This document shows, piece by piece, positions 46,950-56,010 of a stretch of DNA of 64,000 nucleotides. Each line of letters starts with the position of its first letter. The first letter of the stretch is position 1. The stretch spans positions 281 through 64,280 of the forward strand of contig NZ_NCSQ01000072.1 of assembly GCF_002105465.1 (NCBI RefSeq). The letters run 5' to 3'. A model generated the notes under the pieces. The model had not been told where the DNA came from and did no database searches. It saw only the letters and a list, made by a program, of their open reading frames with translations. The position numbers and the translations under genes are program-made. This stretch comes from Aquidulcibacter paucihalophilus (GTDB lineage Bacteria > Pseudomonadota > Alphaproteobacteria > Caulobacterales > Aquidulcibacteraceae).

Positions 46950-46984
46950 TGCGCCGCCTGCATCATGTAGGCGGCGCAGTTTTT
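46950..46984 (+). terminator. Terminator-like hairpin in the rplY leader
   Basis: TGCGCCGCCT pairs perfectly with AGGCGGCGCA across a 9-nt loop and is followed by GTTTTT. It is only 25 bp before the rplY start and about 14 nt after the predicted transcription start, so it may be a leader attenuator rather than the end of an upstream transcript. Confidence 0.75.
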
Positions 46985-47009
46985 ACACACCAACGAACGG
47001 AGACCGGGG

Positions 47010-47603
47010 ATGACCGGCATCGTGATCAATGTTGAAGTGCGGGAACGCACTGGTACCGGTGGCGCTCGCCAGACCCGCCGTGAAGGCCTTGTGCCCGGCA
47101 TCCTTTATGGCGGCAACAAAGAGCCTGTGGCGATTGCCGCTTCCAGCAAGGAATTGCTGAAAGCGATCCGCTCTGGCAAATTCTTGGCCCACATGGTTGA
47201 TTTGCACCACAGCGGCGAAAGCCAGCCTGTGATCCCACGCGACGTGCAGTGGGACCCCATCACCGACATGCCTGTCCACTTTGACCTGTATCGGGTTGAA
47301 GAAGGCTCGGTGATCTCGGTGGATGTGCCTGTGCACTTCCAGAACCAAGACACCTGCCCCGGCATTAAAAAGGGCGGCACGCTGAACGTCGTTCGCCACA
47401 CGGTGGCTCTGGACGTGCCAGCTGGCAAAATCCCAGAAGAATTGGTCGTTGACTTGGCTGGCCGCGACATTGGCGATGTGATCCACATCTCAGCCGTGCG
47501 CATGCCAGACGGCGCACGCCCAAGCATCCGCGACCGCGACTTCACTGTTGCGACCATCATCGGCCGCGGTGGCAAGCAAGACGAAGCAGCCGAAGAAGCA
47601 TAA
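47010..47603 (+). CDS. rplY: 50S ribosomal protein L25 (CTC form)
   Basis: Binds 5S rRNA; this is the long general-stress (Ctc/TL5) form of 197 residues with an N-terminal L25 domain (GTGGARQTRREGLVPGILYGG) and a C-terminal beta domain (VDVPVHFQNQDTCPGIKKGG and following). GGAG is present before the ATG. It is followed by a strong terminator and then pth, the usual order rplY-pth. Confidence 0.97.
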   Translation: MTGIVINVEVRERTGTGGARQTRREGLVPGILYGGNKEPVAIAASSKELLKAIRSGKFLAHMVDLHHSGESQPVIPRDVQWDPITDMPVHFDLYRVEEGSVISVDVPVHFQNQDTCPGIKKGGTLNVVRHTVALDVPAGKIPEELVVDLAGRDIGDVIHISAVRMPDGARPSIRDRDFTVATIIGRGGKQDEAAEEA

Positions 47604-47624
47604 GCTTTTTTGGATGTTTGTGAT

Positions 47625-47655
47625 AAAAGCCCCGGCATCGTCCGGGGCTTTTTTA
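47625..47655 (+). terminator. Intrinsic terminator of rplY
   Basis: AAAAGCCCCGG pairs with CCGGGGCTTTT across a 6-nt loop, then T-rich. Confidence 0.93.
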
Positions 47656-47676
47656 TTGTGATCATGAGGTGATCAG

Positions 47677-48300
47677 ATGTTTCTATTGGTTGGGCTCGGC
47701 AATCCCGGTGCCAAATATGCCAAGAACCGGCACAATATTGGCTTCATGGCCGTGGATGAGATTGCGCGGCGCTATCAGTTTGGTACCGAACGCAACCGCC
47801 TACAGGGCTTGGCGCGCGAAGGCCTGATTGAGACTGAGGCCGGCCCGCAGAAAACCATCATCGTTAAACCTCAGACTTTTATGAATGAGAGTGGCCGGTG
47901 TGTGGGTGGCTTTATGACGTTCCATAAAATCCCCATCGCTAAGGTCATTGTGTTTTATGATGAAGTCGAACTCGCGCCGGGTAAGTGTCGGGTCAAAATT
48001 GGCGGTGGCACAGCGGGGCACAATGGCTTGCGGTCTATTGTGGCCCAATCGGGTTCTGACTTCAAACGCGTCCGCTTGGGTGTTGGCCATCCCGGGCGCG
48101 AAAAAATGCTGAGCCATGTGTTGGATGATTTCTCAAGCGCCGAAATGGTCTGGGTCGACAGCTTATGCGATGCCATTGCCCGCACGACCCCCCTTTTGTT
48201 GGAGGCCAAGCACGACCACTTCCAAACAGAAGTCTCTAAACTCTCCCCTGCCCCACCGATTCCAGCCTGGCTGCGCGGTGGCACGGGTGACGGAAACTAG
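47677..48300 (+). CDS. pth: Peptidyl-tRNA hydrolase
   Basis: Cleaves peptidyl-tRNA released from stalled ribosomes. The 207-residue product has GLGNPGAKYAKNRHNIGF with catalytic His near residue 22, KPQTFMNESGR near residue 65, GGTAGHNGLRSI near residue 110 and GVGHPG. It follows rplY after a terminator, so some separate promoter or read-through is needed; GAGG lies 7 nt before the ATG. Confidence 0.97.
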   Translation: MFLLVGLGNPGAKYAKNRHNIGFMAVDEIARRYQFGTERNRLQGLAREGLIETEAGPQKTIIVKPQTFMNESGRCVGGFMTFHKIPIAKVIVFYDEVELAPGKCRVKIGGGTAGHNGLRSIVAQSGSDFKRVRLGVGHPGREKMLSHVLDDFSSAEMVWVDSLCDAIARTTPLLLEAKHDHFQTEVSKLSPAPPIPAWLRGGTGDGN

Positions 48301-48389
48301 GCCAGTTCTAGGGCGCATAAACCACGTCTTGCAGAATAAAGCCTAGGTTGTATGAGTCTCCTATCCCATACTTGAGGATAGCGAGCCCG

Positions 48390-49109
48390 ATGCCCCTTCT
48401 GATTCTTTCCTTTGTTATTCAGGTCACTTTGATCATTCACGTCCTGCGAACAGGGCGACCCTTTTGGTGGATATTCTTCATTCTGTTTGCGCCCGGTATC
48501 GGCTCAGCCGTTTATGTTGTGCTTGAGATCCTGCCCCATACAGGCCTCTTTTCCATCATGCGCAAAGCCGAGCGCCAGGTGAGTAACGCTTTAGACCCGA
48601 CGCGGGAATTGCGGGCGGCGCAAGAAGCCTTTGACCTGACACCGACGATGGGCAACCGCCTACGCTTGGCCCATGCCAGCGCCGAAATCGGCGACTTTAC
48701 CAATGCCGAAAGGCTTTATCGGGACTGCCTTGAAGGCCAATTTGTCGACGACCATGCAGCCCTTTTGGGCCATGCCCGCGCCTTTGTAGACCTTGGCCGC
48801 CACCAAGAAGCTTTAGACCGCATCAACCGTTTGCGGGATTTGGGCCATGAGGGGCCAGCAGAAGCCCTTATCTTTGCACGCGCTGCAGAAGCCTTGGGCC
48901 AGAATGAGGAGGCAGAAGAGGCCTATGCCTTTGCCGCACCGCGCATCCCAACGCTGGAAGCCCACGCCCGCTATATTCGCTTTCTGCGCCACATGGGCAA
49001 AGACGTCGACGCCACGCGTGAGTTACAGGAATTCGATGTGCGCCTGTCACGCGTACCGCGCCATTTCCAATCCGATGCGCGAAAGTGGCGCACCTTGGCG
49101 GTTGCGTAA
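48390..49109 (+). CDS. Membrane-anchored TPR protein with PLDc_N-like N-terminus
   Basis: Product of 239 residues from ATG 48390. The first 45 residues form two membrane segments (LLILSFVIQVTLIIHV and WWIFFILFAPGIGSAVYVVL), which resemble the PLDc_N module seen before cardiolipin synthases. The rest is tetratricopeptide-like (AERLYRDCLEGQFVDDHAAL, EALDRINRL, EEAEEAYAFAA). Function unknown; a scaffolding role is inference only. It is placed between pth and ychF, and an in-frame TTG at 48348 was rejected. Confidence 0.78.
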   Translation: MPLLILSFVIQVTLIIHVLRTGRPFWWIFFILFAPGIGSAVYVVLEILPHTGLFSIMRKAERQVSNALDPTRELRAAQEAFDLTPTMGNRLRLAHASAEIGDFTNAERLYRDCLEGQFVDDHAALLGHARAFVDLGRHQEALDRINRLRDLGHEGPAEALIFARAAEALGQNEEAEEAYAFAAPRIPTLEAHARYIRFLRHMGKDVDATRELQEFDVRLSRVPRHFQSDARKWRTLAVA

Positions 49110-49215
49110 GCCCTGCCATTGATGGGTGCTTTTGGACGGCAAACTGTCTAAGACACGGCACGCTTTTCTCGCGCAATCATCGCGCGCGCCACCTCAGTTA
49201 CGGAAGACCTCCATC

Positions 49216-50313
49216 ATGGGATTCAAATGCGGCATCGTGGGCCTGCCCAATGTTGGCAAGTCCACATTGTTTAATGCTCTCACCAAGACAGCCGCCGCAC
49301 AGGCTGCCAATTATCCCTTCTGCACGATTGAACCCAATGTGGGCGAAGTGGCGGTACCAGAGCCGCGCCTGAACGCCTTAGCTGCGATTGCAGGCTCTAA
49401 AGAAATCATCCCAGCGCGCATGAATTTCGTCGATATTGCAGGCCTTGTGCGCGGTGCTTCCAAAGGAGAAGGCTTGGGCAATCAGTTTCTAGCCAATATC
49501 CGCGAATGCGATGCCATCACCTATGTGACCCGCTGCTTTGTCGATGAGGACATCACCCATGTCGAGGGCCGCATCGACCCCCTCGCCGATCTAGAGACCG
49601 TCGAAACCGAACTTATGCTGGCTGATTTGGAAAGCTTGGAAAAGCGCATCCCCAATCTCGAAAAGAAAGCCAAACAAAGCGACAAAGACGCTAAATTGAC
49701 GTTGGAATTATGTCTTGAAGCCAAAAAGCTCTTGGATGAAGGCAAGCCCGCCCGCCTGTTTGTGCCGGCCAAGGAAGACCAAAAAGCCTATGACATGTTG
49801 CAGTTGTTGACGGCAAAGCCGGTCCTTTATGTCTGCAATGTGGATGAAGCCTCGGCTGCGACCGGCAACGAATATTCGGCCAAAGTAGAAGCCTATGCCC
49901 AAGCCCATAAAGCGACAGCCGTTGTCATTTGCGCACAAATGGAGGCAGAGCTTGCGGCCCTTAATGATGAAGAGGCCGCAGAATATCTTGAGGCCGCTGG
50001 CCTTGATGAGCCGGGCCTCAATAAGCTGATCCGATCTGGCTATAGCTTGTTGGGCCTACAAACCTATTTCACTGTCGGCCCTAAAGAGGCGCGCGCCTGG
50101 ACCATCCATCGTGGTTGGACTGCGCCCAAGTCTGCTGGCGTCATCCATGGCGATTTTGAAAAAGGCTTTATCCGCGCCGAGACCATTGCCTATGATGATT
50201 ATGTTGCCTTCAAGGGCGAAACTGGCGCGAAAGAAGCGGGCAAAATGCGCCTAGAAGGCAAGGAATATGTGGTAAAGGACGGCGATGTGATGCATTTCCG
50301 CTTCACGTCCTAG
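49216..50313 (+). CDS. ychF: Redox-regulated ATPase YchF
   Basis: OLA1/YchF family ATPase associated with ribosomes. From ATG 49216 the product is 365 residues, the normal length. Motifs: [50 protein letters not shown], and the C-terminal TGS domain ending near [14 protein letters not shown]. Thirty open upstream codons are not family-like. pth-ychF adjacency is common. Its stop overlaps the convergent SGNH gene by 4 bp (CTAG). Confidence 0.97.
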   Translation: MGFKCGIVGLPNVGKSTLFNALTKTAAAQAANYPFCTIEPNVGEVAVPEPRLNALAAIAGSKEIIPARMNFVDIAGLVRGASKGEGLGNQFLANIRECDAITYVTRCFVDEDITHVEGRIDPLADLETVETELMLADLESLEKRIPNLEKKAKQSDKDAKLTLELCLEAKKLLDEGKPARLFVPAKEDQKAYDMLQLLTAKPVLYVCNVDEASAATGNEYSAKVEAYAQAHKATAVVICAQMEAELAALNDEEAAEYLEAAGLDEPGLNKLIRSGYSLLGLQTYFTVGPKEARAWTIHRGWTAPKSAGVIHGDFEKGFIRAETIAYDDYVAFKGETGAKEAGKMRLEGKEYVVKDGDVMHFRFTS

Positions 50314-51158
50314 CGCATCGCTTCGCGGGCGCGATCTGCCGCAATTGCGCCAACCAATATGTCGCGCCAAACCCGATACCCCGCTTCGGATGGGTGCAGG
50401 CCGTCATAGAATAAGGTGCTATTCTGGCTTCCTTCTGGATTAAGGAAATGGGGATAGAGATCGACAAAGGTTAGATAGGCCTTTTGCTTATCCTGTTCGG
50501 CAAAGGCCTTAAGTTCGCGATTGACCGGGATCACAATATCGCGGGTTCGCGCCACTTCTTGGGTCGGCAGCAAGGATTGCAGAATGATCCGGGCCTTGGG
50601 TTGGCGGGCATGGACGCTGGCGACCAATGCTTTCACCCCTGCGACAATGCTGGCATCGGCCGGTGTCTCACTGGCCCAAGAATTATTGATCCCGGCCAGA
50701 ATGACCACATAATCCGGCTTCAACCCCTTATGATCCAGTTGGCCGAGGCCGCCTTGGGCTTTGGGCTGAATACGGTAAAGCATATGCTCAAGGCGGTCGC
50801 CAGAAATGCCCAGATTGATCGCCTTGAGGGCCGGGTCTTGGCCCGCAAAAGTCGCATCCCAAACCGCCCGACCATTCGTGACACCGGGAAACCACAAATT
50901 CTCGCCCATCAGGAAAAAGTCGGTGATGGAATCGCCCAAGAACACAAGCCGATAACTCGATAAGCCTTGTTTATCCGCCAATTGCGCTTCCATGGAGGCT
51001 AAGCGGGCTTGCCAATATTCAACCCGGGCTTGCGGTACCTCTGCCTTAAACTGGGCTTGGCTCTCGCCAGGAAAAACCAATAATAGCAGCGGGATACACA
51101 GGACAGCACAGAAGCGGACGAAACAAAATTGGCGGCGAGTGCCGGCAGGATCTGTCAA
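50310..51158 (-). CDS. SGNH/GDSL hydrolase, secreted
   Basis: Secreted esterase-like hydrolase of 282 residues. A hydrophobic signal (about residues 13-30) is followed by the SGNH blocks: nucleophile Ser77 in LVFLGDSITDFF, GISGDRLEHM, AGINNSW, and Asp/His in YDGLHPSEAGYRVW. The start is TTG at 51158, with AAGGGA 8 nt upstream and no ATG nearby. Shared orientation with the aspartic protease behind it suggests one transcript. Substrate unknown. Confidence 0.86.
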   Translation of the reverse strand: MTDPAGTRRQFCFVRFCAVLCIPLLLLVFPGESQAQFKAEVPQARVEYWQARLASMEAQLADKQGLSSYRLVFLGDSITDFFLMGENLWFPGVTNGRAVWDATFAGQDPALKAINLGISGDRLEHMLYRIQPKAQGGLGQLDHKGLKPDYVVILAGINNSWASETPADASIVAGVKALVASVHARQPKARIILQSLLPTQEVARTRDIVIPVNRELKAFAEQDKQKAYLTFVDLYPHFLNPEGSQNSTLFYDGLHPSEAGYRVWRDILVGAIAADRAREAMR

Positions 51159-51179
51159 GATATTATCCCTTTTATCGGG

Positions 51180-52157
51180 CTAGCCCCGATATATATTGGT
51201 TTGACCACCAACGAGGTTTGAGAGCAACTGCAGCTCTACCTCACGACGGCGATAGTCAACCACCAAAGTCTCAACCTGGCTTAGAATATCCATTCCCACC
51301 AGCATGGCGGGGGTGTTTTCAAGGCCCCAAAGCTTAAACACGGGCGCATCAGCGGCCACCACGGTTAAGCGGCGAATAATGAGGCCGATAAGGTTAAACT
51401 CTGGCAGATTGGCCCACACCCCATTGAGTTGTTGGTTGGTGACCCCGAGTATGACGGGGGCTTCTTCAGGGCGGGTTCGCCTTCTGGCGCGCGCGCTGAG
51501 TGCGTTGAGCATGGCCATATTGACGATGGTGGTATCTCCGCCCGTGTCCAAAATGCATTTAGAGCGAAGATTGCCCACCCGCCCCTCTGCTTCAATCAAC
51601 AAACCATGACGCAATTTGACCCCAACCGATATGGGCAGTCTTCGTGGACGCCGTGAGGTCGCAGGTTCCAGATCGACCGTTTTGCGGCTGAAGTTGAACC
51701 GCACCCGCCGATTAGCAAACATGTCCATGCCAAGGATACCATCCAGCTTGTCTAAGGCGGGGGCATCGATAATGGCGACGGTGAGGTTGTTGGAAACACT
51801 CCGCCCGGTTTCAATCTGGGCGATTTTGGCAAAATGGGCCTGACTAGAGCCGGTGACACCATGGACGGTGCGCATCGGCAATTCTGCCAATTCTAGAGCC
51901 TTGGCAACCCGCGGACTTAAAACAGATGTGTTCGACCCGGTATCGACAACAAATTTGAACGGACCTTGACCGTTTAGCTTCACTTCGGCGGTTGGACGGC
52001 CATAGAGATCAATCCATGTCTGCAATGTCACGATCGGGGTCTGGCCGGTTACCGTGACAGTTTCACTTGCCGCAGGCGGGGCTTTTTGCGCCCAAACAGG
52101 GCCAGAAAAACCAAAACCTATCAGACCGGTGACTAGGTCGCGACGCTTGAGTGCCAT
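51180..52157 (-). CDS. Two-lobed retropepsin-like aspartic protease
   Basis: Single chain of 325 residues with two retropepsin-type active-site motifs, Asp72 in FVVDTGSNTSVL and Asp204 in CILDTGGDTTIV, each followed about 65-75 residues later by a flap/Ψ-type strand (DGILGMDMF and ENTPAMLVGMDILS). The N-terminus (KRRDLVTGLIGFGFSGPVWAQ) is a signal peptide, possibly Tat-type. Two half-sites in one chain suggest internal pseudo-dimerisation. It is 21 bp upstream of the SGNH hydrolase gene on the same strand. Confidence 0.84.
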   Translation of the reverse strand: MALKRRDLVTGLIGFGFSGPVWAQKAPPAASETVTVTGQTPIVTLQTWIDLYGRPTAEVKLNGQGPFKFVVDTGSNTSVLSPRVAKALELAELPMRTVHGVTGSSQAHFAKIAQIETGRSVSNNLTVAIIDAPALDKLDGILGMDMFANRRVRFNFSRKTVDLEPATSRRPRRLPISVGVKLRHGLLIEAEGRVGNLRSKCILDTGGDTTIVNMAMLNALSARARRRTRPEEAPVILGVTNQQLNGVWANLPEFNLIGLIIRRLTVVAADAPVFKLWGLENTPAMLVGMDILSQVETLVVDYRRREVELQLLSNLVGGQTNIYRG

Positions 52158-52252
52158 GCCTTACCCCTTTGGTTCGCCACAGACGAGACACAGGGATCAT
52201 GGACCAGATTTTCGAAAAGGAAAGCCCGAATTTCCTTCTCCCTGCCAAAGGC

Positions 52253-53149
52253 TTAACTCAGGGCCCGCCGACCAAAGCCCCCGTTAGCAGGCAGGGGCTG
52301 GCCAAACCTTAGCCCGTTTGCCCGCCCAGTTTCAGATGCAGGTGCCGGCTCGATTCGCAGCATCAAGACAGGATTGGGGTCAATCATCCCCCTATCGCGC
52401 AGCCGCACCCGCACATAATCATGGTCTGGCACATAAAGTGGCATGTCATCACGAATTGGCGGCCCATGCAGGATCAAAAAATCCGTCACAGCCAAGACCC
52501 GCTTTTCAATCTCAGCGCGCGGCAGAATGGAGGGAACGGTTTCGAGTTCACGGCCAAAAAAGGGTGCAAGGCCCTTGGAATGATAAATCAGGCTGGGCAT
52601 GCCTTGGGGACTCAAGGGCCCCTCGACCACGTGCCAAGTCAGCCAATGGCCTACTTTGATTTCAGGAATAGTGAGGCGCAGGGCGGTGCGTTGAAAGGCT
52701 TGAGGTTCAATACTGACATGGCCGGTTTTCCAGATCACTTCTTCTACCGGCACGATCGAGATCAAGGCCGAGGTTACCATGCTAACAGCGGCGGCTACGG
52801 CGAGCGCCTCGGCTGGATGGTGGGCATCTTGTTCAGAACGCACCACGACATGGGTGTGAATCTTAGGGTGGGAGTCGCGCAAGCCAAACCAAGCCGGACA
52901 TAAGGCATCTAAATCCTCGCTTTCCGCCAATTTAGGTGGTCCCGGATAGAGATGGACGGAAATTACATTTGGGCCAACCGACAAAAAGCAGGGTCCACCC
53001 TCGCCGCCAGCGGCAAAACCGCCTGGACGCACAACGCCCAATTTGGACGTCAGCGATGGAAACAAGCCACTCAACCTCGCCAAGATTTGATCATGGGCAA
53101 AGTCAACGCTATGGGTCAGAGGCAATAGTGCGACAAAACGTTCATGCAT
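52253..53149 (-). CDS. Conserved protein, possibly DUF4261-like
   Basis: Product of 298 residues from ATG 53149 (GGAG 9 nt upstream). No signal peptide or membrane helix. The middle (DAHHPAEALAVAAAVSMVTS) and the VGHWLTWHVVEGPL, LIYHSKGLAPFFGRELE segments resemble the layout of DUF4261 proteins, but I am not certain of this. The C-terminus is Pro/Gly-rich. Not linked to the neighbours as far as can be seen. Confidence 0.6.
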   Translation of the reverse strand: MHERFVALLPLTHSVDFAHDQILARLSGLFPSLTSKLGVVRPGGFAAGGEGGPCFLSVGPNVISVHLYPGPPKLAESEDLDALCPAWFGLRDSHPKIHTHVVVRSEQDAHHPAEALAVAAAVSMVTSALISIVPVEEVIWKTGHVSIEPQAFQRTALRLTIPEIKVGHWLTWHVVEGPLSPQGMPSLIYHSKGLAPFFGRELETVPSILPRAEIEKRVLAVTDFLILHGPPIRDDMPLYVPDHDYVRVRLRDRGMIDPNPVLMLRIEPAPASETGRANGLRFGQPLPANGGFGRRALS

Positions 53150-53349
53150 TTCGATGGCTCCCACGTGCACAGTGAACCAAAAGGTTCCTTCGCGAAGTGG
53201 GTTGGATGATGACTTAAGCCCCGGTCGTCATCCCAACCAGTCAACACTATCGCCACGGCCACTTACAAAGGTCCTAAAGCCCCTCATAAAATGCCATGTA
53301 AACGGTGGGAAACCCCGAATTTCTGGGGCCTTTTGCAGTATGGGCCGCT

Positions 53350-54765
53350 CTAAGCCAACGCAAGGCCCAATTGGTCAATGTCGGCCAGCTTTTGGTGAAA
53401 GCCAGACCAGTCGTCTTGTTCAGCGATGCGAGCCCATAAAGCTTCCACCTCTTCAATCACCAGACTGGCTGGTTCTGCTGTTTGGAAATAGGCATGGCTC
53501 AAACGCTCTGGCCGCTCTGGCGCGAACTGGTCTAGCCAGGTCACCCAAGCCTTAAAGTCTTCCCCTTGATAGAATGTCGCCCGCGGCCCGGCCATGGCGC
53601 GCGCCTCGCTGGCAAGGCCGCCAAACCAGTCATGGAAAAAGCCGTCCCAAGACACGCCAGATCGGGCCATAAAGGCAAACATGGCATCCAACATGGTTCG
53701 GCTGTCTTCAGCCTTAGGCGAAACCTTCAGGCCAAGACGACGTAGGAGGGCTGCCTGTTGGGCGTGCGCGAAGGCCGGTGGATAGGCGCGAACGGCTTCG
53801 GTCAGGCTCTCAAGCTCGCCAATCGGGGTTAAGGCGCCGGCCAATTGCTTTAAGTTCCACAGCCCCGCTTCAGGCTGGCGGCCATAGGCATAAAGGCCAG
53901 TCTGATCGAAATAAGCGGCGGTGAAATTGCCGTCTGCAACTGGCAAGAAGCGCCACGGGCCATAATCAAAGCTTTCGCCCGTCACATTCATATTGTCGGT
54001 ATTAAGGACCCCATGCACAAAGCCCGCGGCCATCCAGCCAGCCACCATCTCTGCCGTGGCCAAAGCTACTTCTCGGACAAGGGCTGCAGCGCGCGCTGGC
54101 CCCTCCAAGTCCTGAAGGTGCGGATAATAGAGCGCGACACAATGGTCGACCAAAGCGGTCAAGCGCTCGGGTGCGTCGAGAAAGGCGTGACGCTGGAATG
54201 TGCCAAAACGCACATGGCTATGCTGCAATCGTACCAAGACGGCAGAACGTGTCGGCGATGGCTCGTCCGAGCGGATGAGGTTTTCGCCGGTCTCAATTAG
54301 GCTTAAAGCCTTCGACGTGTTGACGCCCTGGGCTTCTAACATGCGGGCGGCCAAAACCTCCCGCACGCCCCCCTTAAGGGTCAGACGACCATCGCCTTGC
54401 CGCGACCAAGGTGTCTGACCAGAGCCCTTGGTGCCCAGATCCAACAGCCGCCCGTTTTGATCGCGAAGCTGACCAAACAAAAAGCCCCGCCCGTCGCCCA
54501 ATTGCGGATTATAGGTGCGAAACTGATGGCCGTGGTAGCGCATGGCCACTGGCGGCTGGGCCATATTCGGCAAGCTCTCGAAACGACCAAAATGGGCAAC
54601 CCATTCCGCATCACTTAACGTGTCTAAGCCTACACGCTGCGCAGCACGTTGGTCGCGCCACACCAGGCGATGCATGGGAAATTCTGCCACCTCAACCGGA
54701 TCGCCAAACTCTGGCCCTAAGCCATAAAAGTGCGGATCGGGCTGATACGTGCTGGAGACCGGCAT
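53350..54765 (-). CDS. selO: Protein adenylyltransferase SelO (YdiU family)
   Basis: Pseudokinase-fold AMPylase that transfers AMP to proteins, reported to help redox homeostasis. The 471-residue product has LGTKGSGQTPWSRQGDGR near residue 111, the HSHVRFGTFQ segment, and HGVLNTDNMNVTGESFDYG near residue 255 with the metal-binding Asn/Asp residues. No C-terminal selenocysteine is present, as usual for the bacterial forms. It overlaps the cobT stop by one base (TAATG), so it is translationally coupled to cobT. Confidence 0.95.
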   Translation of the reverse strand: MPVSSTYQPDPHFYGLGPEFGDPVEVAEFPMHRLVWRDQRAAQRVGLDTLSDAEWVAHFGRFESLPNMAQPPVAMRYHGHQFRTYNPQLGDGRGFLFGQLRDQNGRLLDLGTKGSGQTPWSRQGDGRLTLKGGVREVLAARMLEAQGVNTSKALSLIETGENLIRSDEPSPTRSAVLVRLQHSHVRFGTFQRHAFLDAPERLTALVDHCVALYYPHLQDLEGPARAAALVREVALATAEMVAGWMAAGFVHGVLNTDNMNVTGESFDYGPWRFLPVADGNFTAAYFDQTGLYAYGRQPEAGLWNLKQLAGALTPIGELESLTEAVRAYPPAFAHAQQAALLRRLGLKVSPKAEDSRTMLDAMFAFMARSGVSWDGFFHDWFGGLASEARAMAGPRATFYQGEDFKAWVTWLDQFAPERPERLSHAYFQTAEPASLVIEEVEALWARIAEQDDWSGFHQKLADIDQLGLALA

Positions 54766-55802
54766 TAGAGGCTAGGCCCAGCGACACCGGCTTCGGCGAA
54801 GGTTGCCATCCCGGCATGGCACGCAACAGCCGACTTGATGATTTGAACCGCCAAGGCTGCCCCGGTGCCCTCCCCCAAAGCCATGCCGAGGTCTAAAATC
54901 GGCTTTTTGCCTAAACGGGCCAAGAGCGCGCGATGGCCGGGCTCGGCCGAGACATGACCCACGATACAATGATCGAGCGCCTCAGGGTTCATGCGGTGTA
55001 AGACGGCTGCGGCGGCAGCCACCATAAAGCCATCAAGAACAACCGGAACCCGTTGCAGACGGGCGGCAAGGATTGCGCCAGCCATGGCGGCAAATTCGCG
55101 CCCACCAACACGGGCCAGCACCTTCAGCGGATCATCGCGATCCTCGCCCAAGCGCGCCACGGCCGCTTCCACCACCTCGCGCTTCGCGGCTAGGGCTTTG
55201 CCCTCAACGCCCGTACCGGGCCCTGTCCAGGCGCCCGCCTCGCCCCCATAAAGGGCCAATGCCAGGGCGGCAGCAATTGTGGTGTTGCCGATGCCGACCT
55301 CACCCAGAACCAAGAGGTCGGTTCCTTCTGCCAGCACTTCCATGCCATAAGCCATGGTCGCCACACATTCCTGCTCGCTCATGGCATCGGCTTCAACAAT
55401 ATCGGGTGTGGGTTTGCCGACCGCCAGATCATAGACCTTCAGGCCTGCCCCGGCTTGCTGGGCCAGAACCGAAATAGCCGCCCCACCAGCGGCCATGGCG
55501 TCAATCATCTGCCGCGTAACTTCTTGGGGATAGGCAGAGACACCGCGCGCGGCAACGCCATGGTCGCCCGCAAAAACCGCAACAATGGGACGCGTGACTT
55601 GCGGCGGGCTCTTGCCCGTCCAAGCTGAAAGCCAATTCGAAATATCCTCTAAGCGGCCCAACGCCCCCGGTGGTTTGATCAATTGGCTTTCGCGCCACGC
55701 GGTGCGGGCACTGGCCTCTTCATCGCGGCCGGGCAAGTCGTGAAGCAGGGCTCGGATATCGTCGAAGGGCTGTTTGGGAGCTGCGCAGGCATCATGGGGC
55801 AT
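54765..55802 (-). CDS. cobT: Nicotinate-nucleotide-dimethylbenzimidazole phosphoribosyltransferase
   Basis: Activates the lower ligand of cobalamin by making alpha-ribazole phosphate. The 345-residue product has the conserved KPPGALGRLEDI near residue 43, FAGDHGVAARGVSAYP, and VLGEVGIGNTTIAAAL with the catalytic region downstream. It diverges from cobS across about 200 bp. No cobalamin riboswitch could be recognised there. Confidence 0.96.
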   Translation of the reverse strand: MPHDACAAPKQPFDDIRALLHDLPGRDEEASARTAWRESQLIKPPGALGRLEDISNWLSAWTGKSPPQVTRPIVAVFAGDHGVAARGVSAYPQEVTRQMIDAMAAGGAAISVLAQQAGAGLKVYDLAVGKPTPDIVEADAMSEQECVATMAYGMEVLAEGTDLLVLGEVGIGNTTIAAALALALYGGEAGAWTGPGTGVEGKALAAKREVVEAAVARLGEDRDDPLKVLARVGGREFAAMAGAILAARLQRVPVVLDGFMVAAAAAVLHRMNPEALDHCIVGHVSAEPGHRALLARLGKKPILDLGMALGEGTGAALAVQIIKSAVACHAGMATFAEAGVAGPSL

Positions 55803-56010
55803 GGGTGTGATCTAGCGCGCAATCGGTTGGCAATAAAGGCCAAGGCGGGCGGGAAAAAACAGCCCGCCCTGTCGATCCTCAGTGCGACTTCGGCGCCACA
55901 GTGTGTCAGGTTCGATCAGCCATTAAGTATTATCATCTCGAAATTTCAGACTGTTCGTCTACAAGATCGAAAAGTTGTTCCCACAAGATGAGCCAAAGTT
56001 GAGTCGCGCC

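Noticed and set aside
53150-53349. Weak hairpin with CCCC/GGGG stem after selO
   Set aside because: The stem is 4-5 bp with only three Ts, too weak to call a terminator.
55803-56010. Cobalamin riboswitch between divergent cobT and cobS
   Set aside because: No recognisable B12-box sequence or the expected conserved loops were found on either strand. Only a small GGCGGGC/GCCCGCC stem is present.
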